Below, one piece after another: positions 26,495 through 35,666 of a stretch of DNA of 64,000 nucleotides; the first letter of the stretch is position 1, and each line of letters starts with the position of its first letter. The notes beneath the pieces were generated by a model, which ran no database searches, was not told the DNA's origin, and was given only the letters and a program-made list of their open reading frames with translations. Source of the DNA: Paeniglutamicibacter terrestris (lineage in GTDB: Bacteria; Actinomycetota; Actinomycetes; Actinomycetales; Micrococcaceae). The stretch covers positions 62,001 through 126,000 of the forward strand of contig NZ_JAAWVT010000009.1 of the NCBI RefSeq assembly GCF_012271785.1, written 5' to 3'. A program made the position numbers and the translations under genes.

Positions 26495-27598
26495 TCACCC
26501 TCCCTTCGGCTGGAATTCGATCTTCACAAAGTCATCTGTAATGTCGCCCGAGTATTTGAGCACCCGCCATTCACGCCAGCCGGTAGTGAAGTATGGGTCG
26601 TCGCTGATGTACCAGCGAACAATCGTTCCCGGACGCAGCTCCCACAAGTTACCGAGAATTGGAGAGTCGAGCTTGAGCTCGAAACCTGCCTGCCGAACTG
26701 CGTGGTTATTGGCGATCAGCGCGGAAGACGCCTGTTCGTACAGCTCGTCACCCTTTTTGATGTTCTTGAACTGTTCGGTGCGTTCCAGTGCTGGATAGTC
26801 AGCAATGTTCGATGACGCCGATTCGCGCACCAGCATGCCGGGGCTTTTCGCCGTTCTCTGCCCGGACCCTTCGCCGACCGCAAACATCTGCGTCGCAACT
26901 TCGCTTGCGTCGGTCTCGATCCACAAGCCACTCGCTGGCGTCTCGGGTGCTGAGAAGTTCACCTCTATGGTGTTCAGTGAAAGGTCGCCTGTGCGTAGGG
27001 TGAAGCGAATTCCTCCGGCGCCGTCCCACTCCGGACGGAAATCAACATCAGGGCCATCGGAAAGATCCATGATCTCTTCCATGGCATCCAGCGCCGTGTC
27101 CATGTTGTACCCGTAGTAAGTACGAGTGCGGCCGCCGGTGTAGTCGTCCTCGTAGACCATGGGGACGTTGCGACCAGAACCGGCAACTGCCAGCTGGATG
27201 ATCCGCTTGATGATCGTGTCGTACTCCAAACCGGAGTACGTTTTCTTCCAGTTCACAATGTTCTGATCGCGCACTTCACTGATCAGCCGAGCGTCCCACA
27301 GGGACCAGATGTCCTCGTGGGTAAGGCTGAGGGCCCGTGTATCACGAACGTATCGTGCCCTCCGAATGAGCCCGGCATACACCACCACATCGTCATAATC
27401 GACAATGATGAGGCGCTGCGCCGGGTACGTATCAGTCAGCCCCGCGGTTGCGGCGACATCCGGATCGGACAGGACCAGCGAGGTTGACCCGCCGAAGACG
27501 TGATTGAATCCCCGCTCCCACGGCGAGGATTGCGGCTTGAGCTCTACCCGGTCAGACCACGTCTTAGAAGACAAGCTCCACACTCTGTAACCAGACAA
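26495..27598 (-). CDS. Baseplate/tail-hub protein (Gp37-like)
   Basis: The product is 367 residues from a TTG with a strong TAGGAGGCG site. It lies after the distal-tail gene, where siphoviruses encode the hub or tail-associated protein; the fold is rich in beta-strands (VVVYAGLIRRARY, IRFTLRTGDL). It resembles the ReqiPepy6 Gp37-like group of actinophage minor tail proteins. That assignment rests on position and general appearance. Confidence 0.7.
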   Translation of the reverse strand: MSGYRVWSLSSKTWSDRVELKPQSSPWERGFNHVFGGSTSLVLSDPDVAATAGLTDTYPAQRLIIVDYDDVVVYAGLIRRARYVRDTRALSLTHEDIWSLWDARLISEVRDQNIVNWKKTYSGLEYDTIIKRIIQLAVAGSGRNVPMVYEDDYTGGRTRTYYGYNMDTALDAMEEIMDLSDGPDVDFRPEWDGAGGIRFTLRTGDLSLNTIEVNFSAPETPASGLWIETDASEVATQMFAVGEGSGQRTAKSPGMLVRESASSNIADYPALERTEQFKNIKKGDELYEQASSALIANNHAVRQAGFELKLDSPILGNLWELRPGTIVRWYISDDPYFTTGWREWRVLKYSGDITDDFVKIEFQPKGG

Positions 27599-27606
27599 GG
27601 CGCCTC

Positions 27607-28383
27607 CTAGATATACGTGTCGTTGAATGCGACCTTGACGGTGCCAGTTCCGGGAGTACGCGCAACGCTGTAGAAGTTCTGCGGCATGCCCGGTGCGATC
27701 TTGAACAGCTCGGAGTAGACGATGCCTCCACGGTCAACCGCGCCACCAACTCGCAAGATCCCCGTGCGCATGTCAACTACGTGCGGTGAACCCGAAGTGA
27801 CAGCGCGCTCCACCGTCACCAGACGCCCGCCCAGAAGTAGCTCATAGCCACCAGGCAACGACCCGGTAACCGTGACCGTCGCAATGGCCGGGACGGTTCC
27901 ACGCTGATACACGTCGAACCCTTCACCGACCGCAGCGGAGAATGACCGAGCCTCCCCGTACTTGAACGGGTCAATCGCTTCCAATGGGATCTGGAAACGC
28001 AGCATATTTTCAGTCAGGAACTCAGTGTCAACCTCGGAGCCCGGACGCGGATCAACCATCGCCCACTGCGTCGCACCATGACCAGCAACCAACAACTTCA
28101 CATTCCCGCGAAACCCTGCCGCATTAATCCGCTCCACAGCCTGATGCAAATAGTCATGGTTCGAAGACTCCACCAAACCGTTGATAGTGATCTGGCGGGA
28201 ACCATACTCAACCGGAGTACGGAACCCGCCATCCCCAATTACGCGGGGCTCACTGCGAGTCTTAGGCGACGGTCTGTTGAACCATCCAGGCATAGGTGAC
28301 TGAACCGTCCATAGCCCATCGCGAGTTCGTCCCGACAGCGGAAAGCCATCAAGGGTTACTAGTTCAGATGCCAACGCGCACAC
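27607..28383 (-). CDS. Distal tail protein (Dit-like)
   Basis: The product is 258 residues from a GTG with GGAGGGG upstream, starting 20 bp inside the tape-measure gene end. LDGFPLSGR at the start and ITINGLVESS in the middle fit Dit/phage tail family N-domains, followed by a C-terminal beta-sandwich (TVTVTGSLPGGYELLLGGR). It forms the hub at the tail tip that holds baseplate and fibres. Confidence 0.75.
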   Translation of the reverse strand: MCALASELVTLDGFPLSGRTRDGLWTVQSPMPGWFNRPSPKTRSEPRVIGDGGFRTPVEYGSRQITINGLVESSNHDYLHQAVERINAAGFRGNVKLLVAGHGATQWAMVDPRPGSEVDTEFLTENMLRFQIPLEAIDPFKYGEARSFSAAVGEGFDVYQRGTVPAIATVTVTGSLPGGYELLLGGRLVTVERAVTSGSPHVVDMRTGILRVGGAVDRGGIVYSELFKIAPGMPQNFYSVARTPGTGTVKVAFNDTYI

Positions 28384-31300
28384 CTACCCCTCCAAGAGCT
28401 TTCCTTAGCTCGTCACGGAAACCCGCAACGGCCCTGTCTGCGTCGCCGGCGCCATCTACCGTGACGTAAACATTCACCGGTCCTGCTGCCTGCGCCTGCG
28501 CTGCATGCTGCCTAACTTCACGAGAAGGTGGCACGGACAGTCTCGGAGAATTGCCCGGACGCCCACCGCCAGCAAAATCTGCAAGGTGGTGGATGCGAGG
28601 ATCGTCGTTGTTGATCATCCCCAAAGCCGTGTCGTACTTCTCTGACTTGGGCTCCGAAATAACCCACTCGCCGTCGTCCACGTTTGCAGTAGGGCGACCG
28701 TCTGACCCGACGCCAAGAATCATGTCCCGGCCCAAGCCCGTATATGGAAGCCGGCCACCATTCTCATATGAACCAACACGCCCGCCCTGCCAGTGATCAA
28801 GCTGACCACCGCGGCCGCCGGGACCAGTCGATACTTGCGAGCCACCATTGACTACACGTTGCTTGATGAGCGCAGTGCGAGTCCTAGCCGCGTGAGCCAA
28901 ATCGACCTCAGCACCATAGGTGTTCGCGGTCGCCAAGATTTGAGCCTGTCGATGCTTGGCCGCTACGGCATCAATCTCTTTTCCGGTAGCGCTGGCCGTC
29001 CCATTGTCGGTGACTTTGATCCTGCCGTCGGGCAACTCTTCGACCTTGTACCCAAGGTCTTCCATCGCCTGTCGAACCTCGGGTGAGTTGTCGTCAATCG
29101 TGATCGACTTATCCGGGGTTGCTTTGATCGCATCAGCTAGGTCATGGATTCGTTCGCCAAGATCATCAACATTCGAATCAAACTCAGTGAACACCGCGCC
29201 GGGGATGAGGTTCAGGCTGTCCGCAAGAGCCGCGGCCTCCGTCTTGCCCATGCCCATTGAGATCGCGGTCTTGATGAACTCTTCACGTCCTGCAGACATG
29301 GTTGCCGCAAGTTCGGCCATGGTGCCCCCAGCTTGACGCTGCGCTTCCATAGCGGCCATCGTTGAGGACTGCACACCATCGAGAGCGCGACCGTTGGCGC
29401 GCCCCTTCTCCGTGGTGTCATCAAGCGTCTTGCCGTTCTTCGTGGCAGCTTCAGCAGCAGCATCGAACGACTCTTCCAGACCGCGCAATGCCTCGCGCTC
29501 GGAGATTGCGATGGCACCAATGTTGACCAGCGCATCGTAGAAGTCGTCAACCTTCTTCTGGGCATCCTCGGCAGCTTGGGCGGCTTCTTCGATTCCCATG
29601 GCCGCAGTCTCGCCACCAGCACCCGCGGCACCAGCAGCAGAACCGACACTATCCAGTGCCCCGGCAGCATCGGGAGCGGACGTCTTGATTCGTCCCAATG
29701 CCAAATCCACTAGACCCAACTCGTTATCCGGGTCAATCTGCAAGCCCTGCTCAGTCGCGATACCCATCAAGGAATCCTTGAGTGCCGGCACGTTGTTGAT
29801 CAGCGTGGCAACTTCTTCGTCGGTAAGCGCGAGCTGTTCCGCCATGTCAGCGAACCCCTGCTGGGCCATATCAATCTCGCCCATTTCAAACGCCCGCCCG
29901 AGCGAACCCATGGCAACCTCAAGCTTGCCAGCGTCATTCGTCATGTCGCGCACTGTGAACATGCCAAGGTTTCGGGAAACCCAGTCCATGCCGGGGAGCT
30001 TAGCCATGCCAATGTACTCAATGGCGCGTTTGGCCGCCGCAGCCTCGGTGGTTACGTCGCCAAGGCTATTTGCATAATCCTTGAGCATCCCCGTGGAGAG
30101 CGCATTGCCCTCGCCAAGATCTAGGCCGCTTACAACTCCGGCACCGCCGCCAGTGGTAAGTAGATTGAAGTATTCTTCAAGGTCTGTCTGACCGGACCGT
30201 GCGGCCTCGTTGATGCCCTCGATGATGGACTTGCCAGCAGCTAGTGCCGCGCCAACTATCACCGCGCCAGAGATAGCTTTGGAGACCTTGCCAATGGCAG
30301 TGTGAGCACGCCCGCCCGTTCCCTGAATAGCTGAGAATGCTTCACTCAGCTCAGCGGTCTTCTTTGCGATGTTGAACAACGCGGTAGTCGCGAGAAGGCC
30401 AGTGCCAGCAACGCCAGCCAGGATAGTAAGGAAAGTCTGTATCGGCTTCGGGATCGCACCGAACCAATCAGCCAGACCGGCCGCACCCTCCGCAAGGTTT
30501 GCCAAGATCGGCAGCAGCACGCCGCCAGCCTCAATCGCCGCATCCTTGATGTTGTTCCAAGCAATGGTGATCTTCGCTTCGGTGGTTTCGTAACGCTTCT
30601 GAGCTTCCTCGGCTAGTGCCGAGTTCTCTTCCCAAGACGATGCGCCAAGATCTAGGGACTCGGACAGCAGGTCGCCGGCGCCAGCGAGACGCAGGAGCGT
30701 TCCCACTTCCTCGGTGCCCTTGATGCCCAGATCCTTCATGGTGTCCACGACATTGCCGCCGGACAGCTTCACGCCTTCGAGGCCCTTCACCATCATGTCG
30801 ATGGCGCGCACCGGGTCGTTCTTGAAAGCTTCGGAGAATTCCTCAGATGAAACGCCGGCAACCTTAGCCAGTTCCTCAAGCCCTTCGCCGCCAGTCTGCA
30901 CGTCGGAATACATGCGAGTCATGACACGAGTCATCACACCGCCGCCCAGCTCGGCCTCAATGCCCACAGAAGACATTGCATTGGCCAGTGCCAGAACATC
31001 AGCTTCCGACGCGCCCACGAGCTTGCCAGCACCAGATAGACGCGTGGCCATGGACATGATGTCTTTCTCGGTGGAGGCTCCATCGTTGCCGAGAGCCACG
31101 AGAGAAGAACCGAGCTCGTCAACCTTGTCACCGGATGTGCCCATGACGTTCATGAATTGAGCCATCGACGTTGCAGCCTCATCGGCGGACAAGTTCGTGG
31201 TCTCGGAAAGGTCGATCATCGTCTTGGTGAAGTCCGCAACGTCTTCGCGTGCGACACCGAGCTGACCGGCAGCCTCAGCGACACCCGCAATCTCAGCGTG

Positions 31301-31627
31301 AGTCGCGGGCAAAGTCTTAGCCAGGCCGCGAAGGGAACCCTCAAGGGCGTCCATCTGCTCGGGCGTGCCATCAACCGTCTTGGTGACGCCCGCCCAAGCG
31401 GACTCCCAATCAATCGCAGCTTTAGCCGCAAGCCCCAGACCGGCTGCAATGCCCAGCCCAGCTTTCCCAGCAGCGTCCCCCAGAGTGTCGAGGTTCTTTT
31501 CATTCTTCTTGCGCCATGACTCAAGGTCGCGACCAAAGTCCTGAGTGGCTTTCTTGCTGGTTTTGAGTTTATTTACAAGCCCGTCAACTTTGGCGTCCAA
31601 GACGAGCTTTACGGTACGAATTGCCAT
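28364..31627 (-). CDS. Tape measure protein
   Basis: The product is 1087 residues and the longest gene in the window. The N-terminus is a TP901-type tape measure domain (about 70-400). Central hydrophobic segments lie at about 380-450, with Ala-rich helices after them and a Gly-rich region near the end. Length sets the tail length in siphoviruses; at roughly 1.5 Angstrom per residue the tail would be about 160 nm (inference). GGAG lies 5 nt before the ATG. Confidence 0.93.
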   Translation of the reverse strand: MAIRTVKLVLDAKVDGLVNKLKTSKKATQDFGRDLESWRKKNEKNLDTLGDAAGKAGLGIAAGLGLAAKAAIDWESAWAGVTKTVDGTPEQMDALEGSLRGLAKTLPATHAEIAGVAEAAGQLGVAREDVADFTKTMIDLSETTNLSADEAATSMAQFMNVMGTSGDKVDELGSSLVALGNDGASTEKDIMSMATRLSGAGKLVGASEADVLALANAMSSVGIEAELGGGVMTRVMTRMYSDVQTGGEGLEELAKVAGVSSEEFSEAFKNDPVRAIDMMVKGLEGVKLSGGNVVDTMKDLGIKGTEEVGTLLRLAGAGDLLSESLDLGASSWEENSALAEEAQKRYETTEAKITIAWNNIKDAAIEAGGVLLPILANLAEGAAGLADWFGAIPKPIQTFLTILAGVAGTGLLATTALFNIAKKTAELSEAFSAIQGTGGRAHTAIGKVSKAISGAVIVGAALAAGKSIIEGINEAARSGQTDLEEYFNLLTTGGGAGVVSGLDLGEGNALSTGMLKDYANSLGDVTTEAAAAKRAIEYIGMAKLPGMDWVSRNLGMFTVRDMTNDAGKLEVAMGSLGRAFEMGEIDMAQQGFADMAEQLALTDEEVATLINNVPALKDSLMGIATEQGLQIDPDNELGLVDLALGRIKTSAPDAAGALDSVGSAAGAAGAGGETAAMGIEEAAQAAEDAQKKVDDFYDALVNIGAIAISEREALRGLEESFDAAAEAATKNGKTLDDTTEKGRANGRALDGVQSSTMAAMEAQRQAGGTMAELAATMSAGREEFIKTAISMGMGKTEAAALADSLNLIPGAVFTEFDSNVDDLGERIHDLADAIKATPDKSITIDDNSPEVRQAMEDLGYKVEELPDGRIKVTDNGTASATGKEIDAVAAKHRQAQILATANTYGAEVDLAHAARTRTALIKQRVVNGGSQVSTGPGGRGGQLDHWQGGRVGSYENGGRLPYTGLGRDMILGVGSDGRPTANVDDGEWVISEPKSEKYDTALGMINNDDPRIHHLADFAGGGRPGNSPRLSVPPSREVRQHAAQAQAAGPVNVYVTVDGAGDADRAVAGFRDELRKALGGVGVRVGI

Positions 31628-31668
31628 GGAATCTCCAAAATGACTAAGGCCCCGATAAGATCAAAGGC

Positions 31669-31950
31669 ATGACTAATAAGCGGGCAATTCCAGCGCAAGA
31701 AATAATCAGTAAATCCGGTGACAGGCTGGAAATAACAGGCATTGTCATTTCGTTTCTCTGCTTAGCCATTGGCGTGGTCTCACTCTTCAATGGCGGCAAT
31801 GGAATACCACTAGTGGGCATCGTGCTCGGCCTGCTGCTGATGATCACCGGCTACGCGAAGAAGACGTCAGCGGCGACGATGGCGATGTTCATCATGCAGT
31901 CCGTTGACCGCGAGCTAGCCACTGAAAACAAGGCGAGTACTCAGCAATAA
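31669..31950 (+). CDS. Plus-strand two-helix membrane protein between tape measure and chaperone
   Basis: The product is 93 residues with two hydrophobic segments (about 22-42 and 48-65). It stands alone against the strand of the tail operon, and its 3' end overlaps the chaperone extension by 36 bp. -10 TAAGAT (31656-31661) is 7 nt before the ATG, so a leaderless transcript in the lysogen is likely. It may be a membrane exclusion protein, but this is a guess. Confidence 0.65.
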   Translation: MTNKRAIPAQEIISKSGDRLEITGIVISFLCLAIGVVSLFNGGNGIPLVGIVLGLLLMITGYAKKTSAATMAMFIMQSVDRELATENKASTQQ

Positions 31951-32274
31951 CGCGCCCGTATTCTTCCGCTGATCCCAGTCCTCAGTCGCAACAATCTGCG
32001 CCGTGGTCTTGTGGCAGCGGGTAGGCGGGTCCGTCTTGTACTTGCCCTCATTGGCCGGGTCCGTGCACTCGGAGATAGGCCCGCCGCACTTCGGGCACAA
32101 TGAATCCTCATAGACCTTGAGTGCCAGCATCTTGTCCTGCTCAGAATCTGACCATTCGGACTCGGCAGGATCACCCGGCATCCATCCGCGGAACTTGCGG
32201 TGAGAGATGCCGAGCGACCTAGCTACTTCGACTTGCCGGCGGAACCCTGGCTCGTCTTGAATGCGGCGTGCGAA
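31915..32274 (-). CDS. Tail assembly chaperone C-terminal extension (gpGT-type, by -1 frameshift)
   Basis: This frame has no good start of its own. It is entered from the upstream chaperone by a -1 shift on CCCTTTT, adding 119 residues to the first 167 (286 in all). The extension opens FARRIQDEPGFRRQVEVAR, then LGISHRKFRGW, and carries a CPKCG...C...C zinc-ribbon-like segment. An LG-x(5)-F-x-GW pattern and a cysteine cluster are usual in the T part of actinophage tail chaperones. The longer product is thought to load the tape measure. Confidence 0.82.
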   Translation of the reverse strand, partial: FARRIQDEPGFRRQVEVARSLGISHRKFRGWMPGDPAESEWSDSEQDKMLALKVYEDSLCPKCGGPISECTDPANEGKYKTDPPTRCHKTTAQIVATEDWDQRKNTGALLLSTRLVFSG

Positions 32275-32774
32275 AAAGGGATTTCATTGTCCCCGCGGTT
32301 CAGTGTGTTGACCGCGTTCTGGAACTCGACGTACTGAGAGCGGGACATCTCATCGCTGAGCGCCTGCCAGTCGGACGGCTTGAAGTCCTGTGCAACACCC
32401 TCGGAGTCGGTCACGCGAACAATCGCGGTCGGCTTCTCATGGGACATAGCAGCATCGAAGATCGTGGCAATATTGAAGCCAGCATCAGCGTCGAGTTCAT
32501 TCTTCTCACGCGGCTTATGAGCGGCCACCAGAGCGTCCCAATCGACACGAGGCAACGCACGTACAACGAACGTCACGGACGCGTTGCGCTGCGCCTCAAA
32601 GAGCGCGTGAACTTCCTTCTGGATCGCCGCCACCGGACCATTCAGGCGGCCGTCAACCGACTGCTTGCGCATCGCTTCCTTGAGGCGCGCATCCGCATCT
32701 TCATACTTCGCGAACAGCTCACCATCGAGGCAAAGAGTTACACGTCGTTCAGCACGCTTGATTGAAATAGCCAC
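32223..32774 (-). CDS. Tail assembly chaperone (gpG-type, unshifted product)
   Basis: The product is 183 residues from a GTG with TAGGAG upstream; the frame is open further up but without a site. It is a helical, charged protein lying directly between the tail tube and tape measure, the fixed place for the G/GT chaperone pair. Translation in frame ends at 32223; a fraction of ribosomes should shift at 32274-32280 and make the long form. Confidence 0.85.
   Translation of the reverse strand: MAISIKRAERRVTLCLDGELFAKYEDADARLKEAMRKQSVDGRLNGPVAAIQKEVHALFEAQRNASVTFVVRALPRVDWDALVAAHKPREKNELDADAGFNIATIFDAAMSHEKPTAIVRVTDSEGVAQDFKPSDWQALSDEMSRSQYVEFQNAVNTLNRGDNEIPFSHAAFKTSQGSAGKSK
32274..32280 (-). promoter_or_regulatory. 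-1 ribosomal frameshift site CCCTTTT
   Basis: Read in the chaperone frame as C CCT TTT, this fits the X XXY YYZ rule with exact re-pairing (CCT to CCC, TTT to TTT). Downstream, only the -1 frame gives the conserved T-like extension. Confidence 0.85.
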
Positions 32775-32875
32775 GAGGACTCCTAAGTTTTGAGGGTGGG
32801 TTTCAGTGGGGTGAAACCGCGTGCGCCCTGCACCCCACCAGGGCAGAGCGCACGCGAGATTGTGGAGCGGTGAAG

Positions 32876-33373
32876 CTAGGCGGCCATGACCACGTCGAGC
32901 GCCGGGGAGCTGATGATGAACAGCTTCCACATGCTCTTGATGGTCGAGTTCGCCTCGTGAGGAACATCAACCTTGGCGCCGACCTTGATGCGGTAGATGC
33001 GCACCGTGTCACCGACTGCCAGCGGGGCGTCGAACGCCTTGCCGCGGCGAATCAGGATGTCCATGACGGCGCCCTCAGTGAGAGTTTCAACCGCTAGGTT
33101 GAACTCCGCCTCATCCGGGCTGTTCGTGTTGTCGATCGCAGTGACGGACAGCGAGTGAGTCTTGCGCCCTGGCTGCTCGAAAACATCGGTGGTGCACAGG
33201 CGCTCATCAGTGATCGTTGCCTGATCCAAGCCAACGTCCAGAGACGTGATGTAGCAGGACAAGTCATCCTGAGCAGTAGCCTCGGTGAGCTTGGGAGCCT
33301 TCATGTTCGCGAAAGTCGCAACAGCCAAGACAAGCTGATTACCATCGGACGGTGTTGCTGGAATGTCAGACAA
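32876..33373 (-). CDS. Major tail (tube) protein
   Basis: The product is 165 residues, beta-rich with alternating charged strands (GLDQATITDERLCTTD, AVMDILIRRGKAFDAP). Its position just before the chaperone pair and after the connector genes is that of the tail tube subunit. It overlaps the preceding small gene by eight bases. Confidence 0.75.
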   Translation of the reverse strand: MSDIPATPSDGNQLVLAVATFANMKAPKLTEATAQDDLSCYITSLDVGLDQATITDERLCTTDVFEQPGRKTHSLSVTAIDNTNSPDEAEFNLAVETLTEGAVMDILIRRGKAFDAPLAVGDTVRIYRIKVGAKVDVPHEANSTIKSMWKLFIISSPALDVVMAA

Positions 33374-33581
33374 TGTCTGCCTCCTTCTTTTCTGCCGCCA
33401 CGGACGGCTTAGGTGTCACACCTTTTGATGCGACAAAATGTTTCGGCTTACGAGGCTTGATAGCCGGCGGGTACTTGTCCGACTTGATGGCTACGTAAAA
33501 GCCAGAGGCAAGGCGCTTGCTCGTCTCGGGCACGTCGAATTCGTGCCTCGTTTTGGGATCGCGCACGCGAATAAAAAGCAT
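33366..33581 (-). CDS. Small head-tail region protein
   Basis: The product is 71 residues from the ATG at 33581 with AGAAGG upstream. It starts MLFIRVRDPKTRHEFDVPE and has a basic Lys/Pro-rich C-terminus. Short proteins with this opening (a DPxTxHEFDVP pattern) are common between connector and tail tube genes in actinophages. The function is not known. Confidence 0.65.
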   Translation of the reverse strand: MLFIRVRDPKTRHEFDVPETSKRLASGFYVAIKSDKYPPAIKPRKPKHFVASKGVTPKPSVAAEKKEADIV

Positions 33582-33644
33582 GAGGAACCTTCTTTCGGGC
33601 ATAGAAAAAGACGCCCCACGAGAGAGCGCCTTAGGTGAATTGGA

Positions 33645-34034
33645 TTAGGTGGACAGTCGCCATTCAAGGACGGCGTAGTGAGGATGTGCGCCGCCAAAGG
33701 TCACGTCCATGTCCTCAGTGATCGGCAAATCATTCGGGATCGCCTCAAGCCGCTGCCCCTCAATACGTGCACCCTCAAGATCCGCCACAACTTGATTAGC
33801 AATGATGAACACCGAGGCGGCCGTCATGCTCGTGACTGTCGTGCGCCACTTCGTGCCCCGCATGTGGGGAGTTCGATTCAACGACCGAGCCTCCACGCGA
33901 GGAACAAACGGAGTCACGAGAACATATGGCATCACGAGCACTGGAAAGGGTGGAGTGTCATCGGCGTCCGGAACCACGCTGTCGTATGCGTTATGGTCGG
34001 CCAGCAAAGCCAAGAAATCAGAGTGAAGGCTCAT
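33645..34034 (-). CDS. Tail terminator-like protein
   Basis: The product is 129 residues from the ATG that overlaps the previous stop (ATGA). An alpha/beta layout with VLVTPFVPRVEARSLNRT and a closing HYAVLEWRLST fits the tail terminator/completion proteins that cap the tube. The call rests on position as well as shape. Confidence 0.6.
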   Translation of the reverse strand: MSLHSDFLALLADHNAYDSVVPDADDTPPFPVLVMPYVLVTPFVPRVEARSLNRTPHMRGTKWRTTVTSMTAASVFIIANQVVADLEGARIEGQRLEAIPNDLPITEDMDVTFGGAHPHYAVLEWRLST

Positions 34035-34423
34035 AGCTTGTCCACCCACCCGTCGACAAGTTTGTTGATCTGCTCATATGTCTTCGGCGCCTCACGCATC
34101 AACGGCCCTTCGAGATCCAAGGTGCCGCCGCCGCGAGACGTTCCGAAGTAGGCAACGTTCCCGATGCCACCACCCTTGCGCGCCTTATCCGGGCCGATAG
34201 CATAAGCGACAGATCCGGCGCCATATTCGGAGTCATAGCTGATCGCAGGAGCTAAGCCCTTGAAGTGCTTCGATGACTTGGCGCCAGCAACAAGATCCTC
34301 CTTGATGTTGAGCGAGCCCTTTTCAAGCACCGCATCAACCTCTGGAAGCGCCTTGCTTGCGATCTTGCCGAGCTCGACACCAAACTGGTTTAGTTCGTCA
34401 AGGCCCACTATTTGGACGCCCAT
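34031..34423 (-). CDS. HK97 gp10-like tail/connector component
   Basis: The product is 130 residues. It starts with an amphipathic helix (GLDELNQFGVELGKIASK) followed by a Gly-rich middle (KARKGGGIGNVAYFGTSRGG), matching the HK97 gp10-like family at the head-tail joint. It is coupled to the next gene by ATGA. Confidence 0.7.
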   Translation of the reverse strand: MGVQIVGLDELNQFGVELGKIASKALPEVDAVLEKGSLNIKEDLVAGAKSSKHFKGLAPAISYDSEYGAGSVAYAIGPDKARKGGGIGNVAYFGTSRGGGTLDLEGPLMREAPKTYEQINKLVDGWVDKL

Positions 34424-34816
34424 TTACTTCACCACCAGTTCGACGTTCCAGCGGTCGGCCGTGCGGAATGTTCCCCGCGCCAACTCGACCAGTCGGAACT
34501 TTGAGCCGACCAGATCCGGGTCCATCGTTGAAGCCGTGATCGTGGCAATGTCATCGATCCGCAGTTGAGACGAAACCGGAAAGTGAAGTTGCAAGGATTC
34601 GATAACGTACGCATGACCGCCAGCCTCAGGATTCGCCGCCTGAGCCGTCGCGCCTTGGACCTTGCACGCACCGCTATAGACCGGCGTGAGACTGGGAGTC
34701 ACCGCGCCGGTTATAGGGTCCGTGACATTGGGGCCCGGACGGGAGGCCATGCAGGAGTCGAGCATCAGGGACTCGGCTAGGGCACGGCCATCAGTCGTGA
34801 TCTGCTGAATGTCCAT
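34424..34816 (-). CDS. Head-tail connector protein (DUF6093-like)
   Basis: The product is 130 residues, mainly beta (LHFPVSSQLRIDDIATITAS, FRLVELARGTFRTADRW). This pattern is typical of the actinophage head-tail protein annotated DUF6093. Its start overlaps the previous stop (TGATGG). Confidence 0.65.
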   Translation of the reverse strand: MDIQQITTDGRALAESLMLDSCMASRPGPNVTDPITGAVTPSLTPVYSGACKVQGATAQAANPEAGGHAYVIESLQLHFPVSSQLRIDDIATITASTMDPDLVGSKFRLVELARGTFRTADRWNVELVVK

Positions 34817-35214
34817 CAGGCATACCCCGGAGTGGCAACCAGGCGAATCGAGAACGAGTCGCCAGACGATGCAGGCAGCAGGTCATCCCAGTCATCCTCA
34901 GACAGCTGCAGCTTCCCCGAACTGCCCGTGGTGTCCACTGTCTCTGTCTTCGAGTAATCGTCAACAGAGACAGTGGACTGCCGCAAACCTTTCGGGTTAT
35001 CCAAGACGCGCTTGATCGCCCCCGCAATGACGCGCTTGACGGTCTTCGCAAAATCCTCAGACGCCGCAACTTGTGCATCCACATCAGAAATCCGCTGGCG
35101 AACATCTGCCGACAAATCGCCAATCCAGACGCCCACCGTGACCTGCTGTGGCGCAGTAAGAGTGCGGTCCAAGAGTCGATCCTGTACATCCTGCCAAGTT
35201 GCTAGATCAGCCAT
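34816..35214 (-). CDS. Head-tail adaptor (Gp19/Gp15/Gp42-like)
   Basis: The product is 132 residues from the ATG at 35214 with GGAGGG upstream; an in-frame GTG six bases earlier is too close to that site. A helical N-domain (WQDVQDRLLDRTLTAPQQ) and a C-terminal segment ending SIRLVATPGYA fit the Gp19/Gp15/Gp42 adaptor family, which joins portal and connector. Confidence 0.7.
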   Translation of the reverse strand: MADLATWQDVQDRLLDRTLTAPQQVTVGVWIGDLSADVRQRISDVDAQVAASEDFAKTVKRVIAGAIKRVLDNPKGLRQSTVSVDDYSKTETVDTTGSSGKLQLSEDDWDDLLPASSGDSFSIRLVATPGYA

Positions 35215-35229
35215 GGCCACACCCTCCTT

Positions 35230-35607
35230 CTACTCGGTTACGAGTGCCTTGATGTCTTCGCGCTTGAGATCCGCAACAGCGTCCGACTCGTGGCCCTTCT
35301 GGACCGCGTAGGCGCGCCATTCCTCGACGGAAGCGTTGCCCTTCGGCTCGAAGAGTTCCGCGCCGGGAGCGACGTGCTCGTTGTCCGCGGGCGGCGGAGT
35401 ATTGCCGCCGTCGCCTGAATCCTTTTCCGGAACGGCGGGTGGGGTTTCGGGAACCGCCGGGGTGGCCTCGGGAACAACGACGCCCATGTGAGCGAACCCG
35501 CGCAACCGCTCGATGACTTCCGGATCCGAAACATCGGACTTGCCACCACTGAACTTCGTCAGCCCGTTGAGCCGAAGCTCCGGGTACTTCTTGCTGAGAA
35601 TCAGCAT
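35230..35607 (-). CDS. Small head protein with Pro/Glu-rich linker
   Basis: The product is 125 residues from the ATG at 35607 (GGAG upstream). A short N-domain (LSKKYPELRLNGLTKFSGG) and a C-terminal helical domain (VEEWRAYAVQKGH) are joined by a Pro/Glu/Thr-rich linker. The C-terminal part resembles short Rho-N/SAP-like modules, but this is weak. It lies right after the capsid gene. Confidence 0.6.
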   Translation of the reverse strand: MLILSKKYPELRLNGLTKFSGGKSDVSDPEVIERLRGFAHMGVVVPEATPAVPETPPAVPEKDSGDGGNTPPPADNEHVAPGAELFEPKGNASVEEWRAYAVQKGHESDAVADLKREDIKALVTE

Positions 35608-35666
35608 GAAAACTCCAATCAATGAATGAGTGGGGCGCTCGAAAGCACCCCACTCAAACGGGCTAG

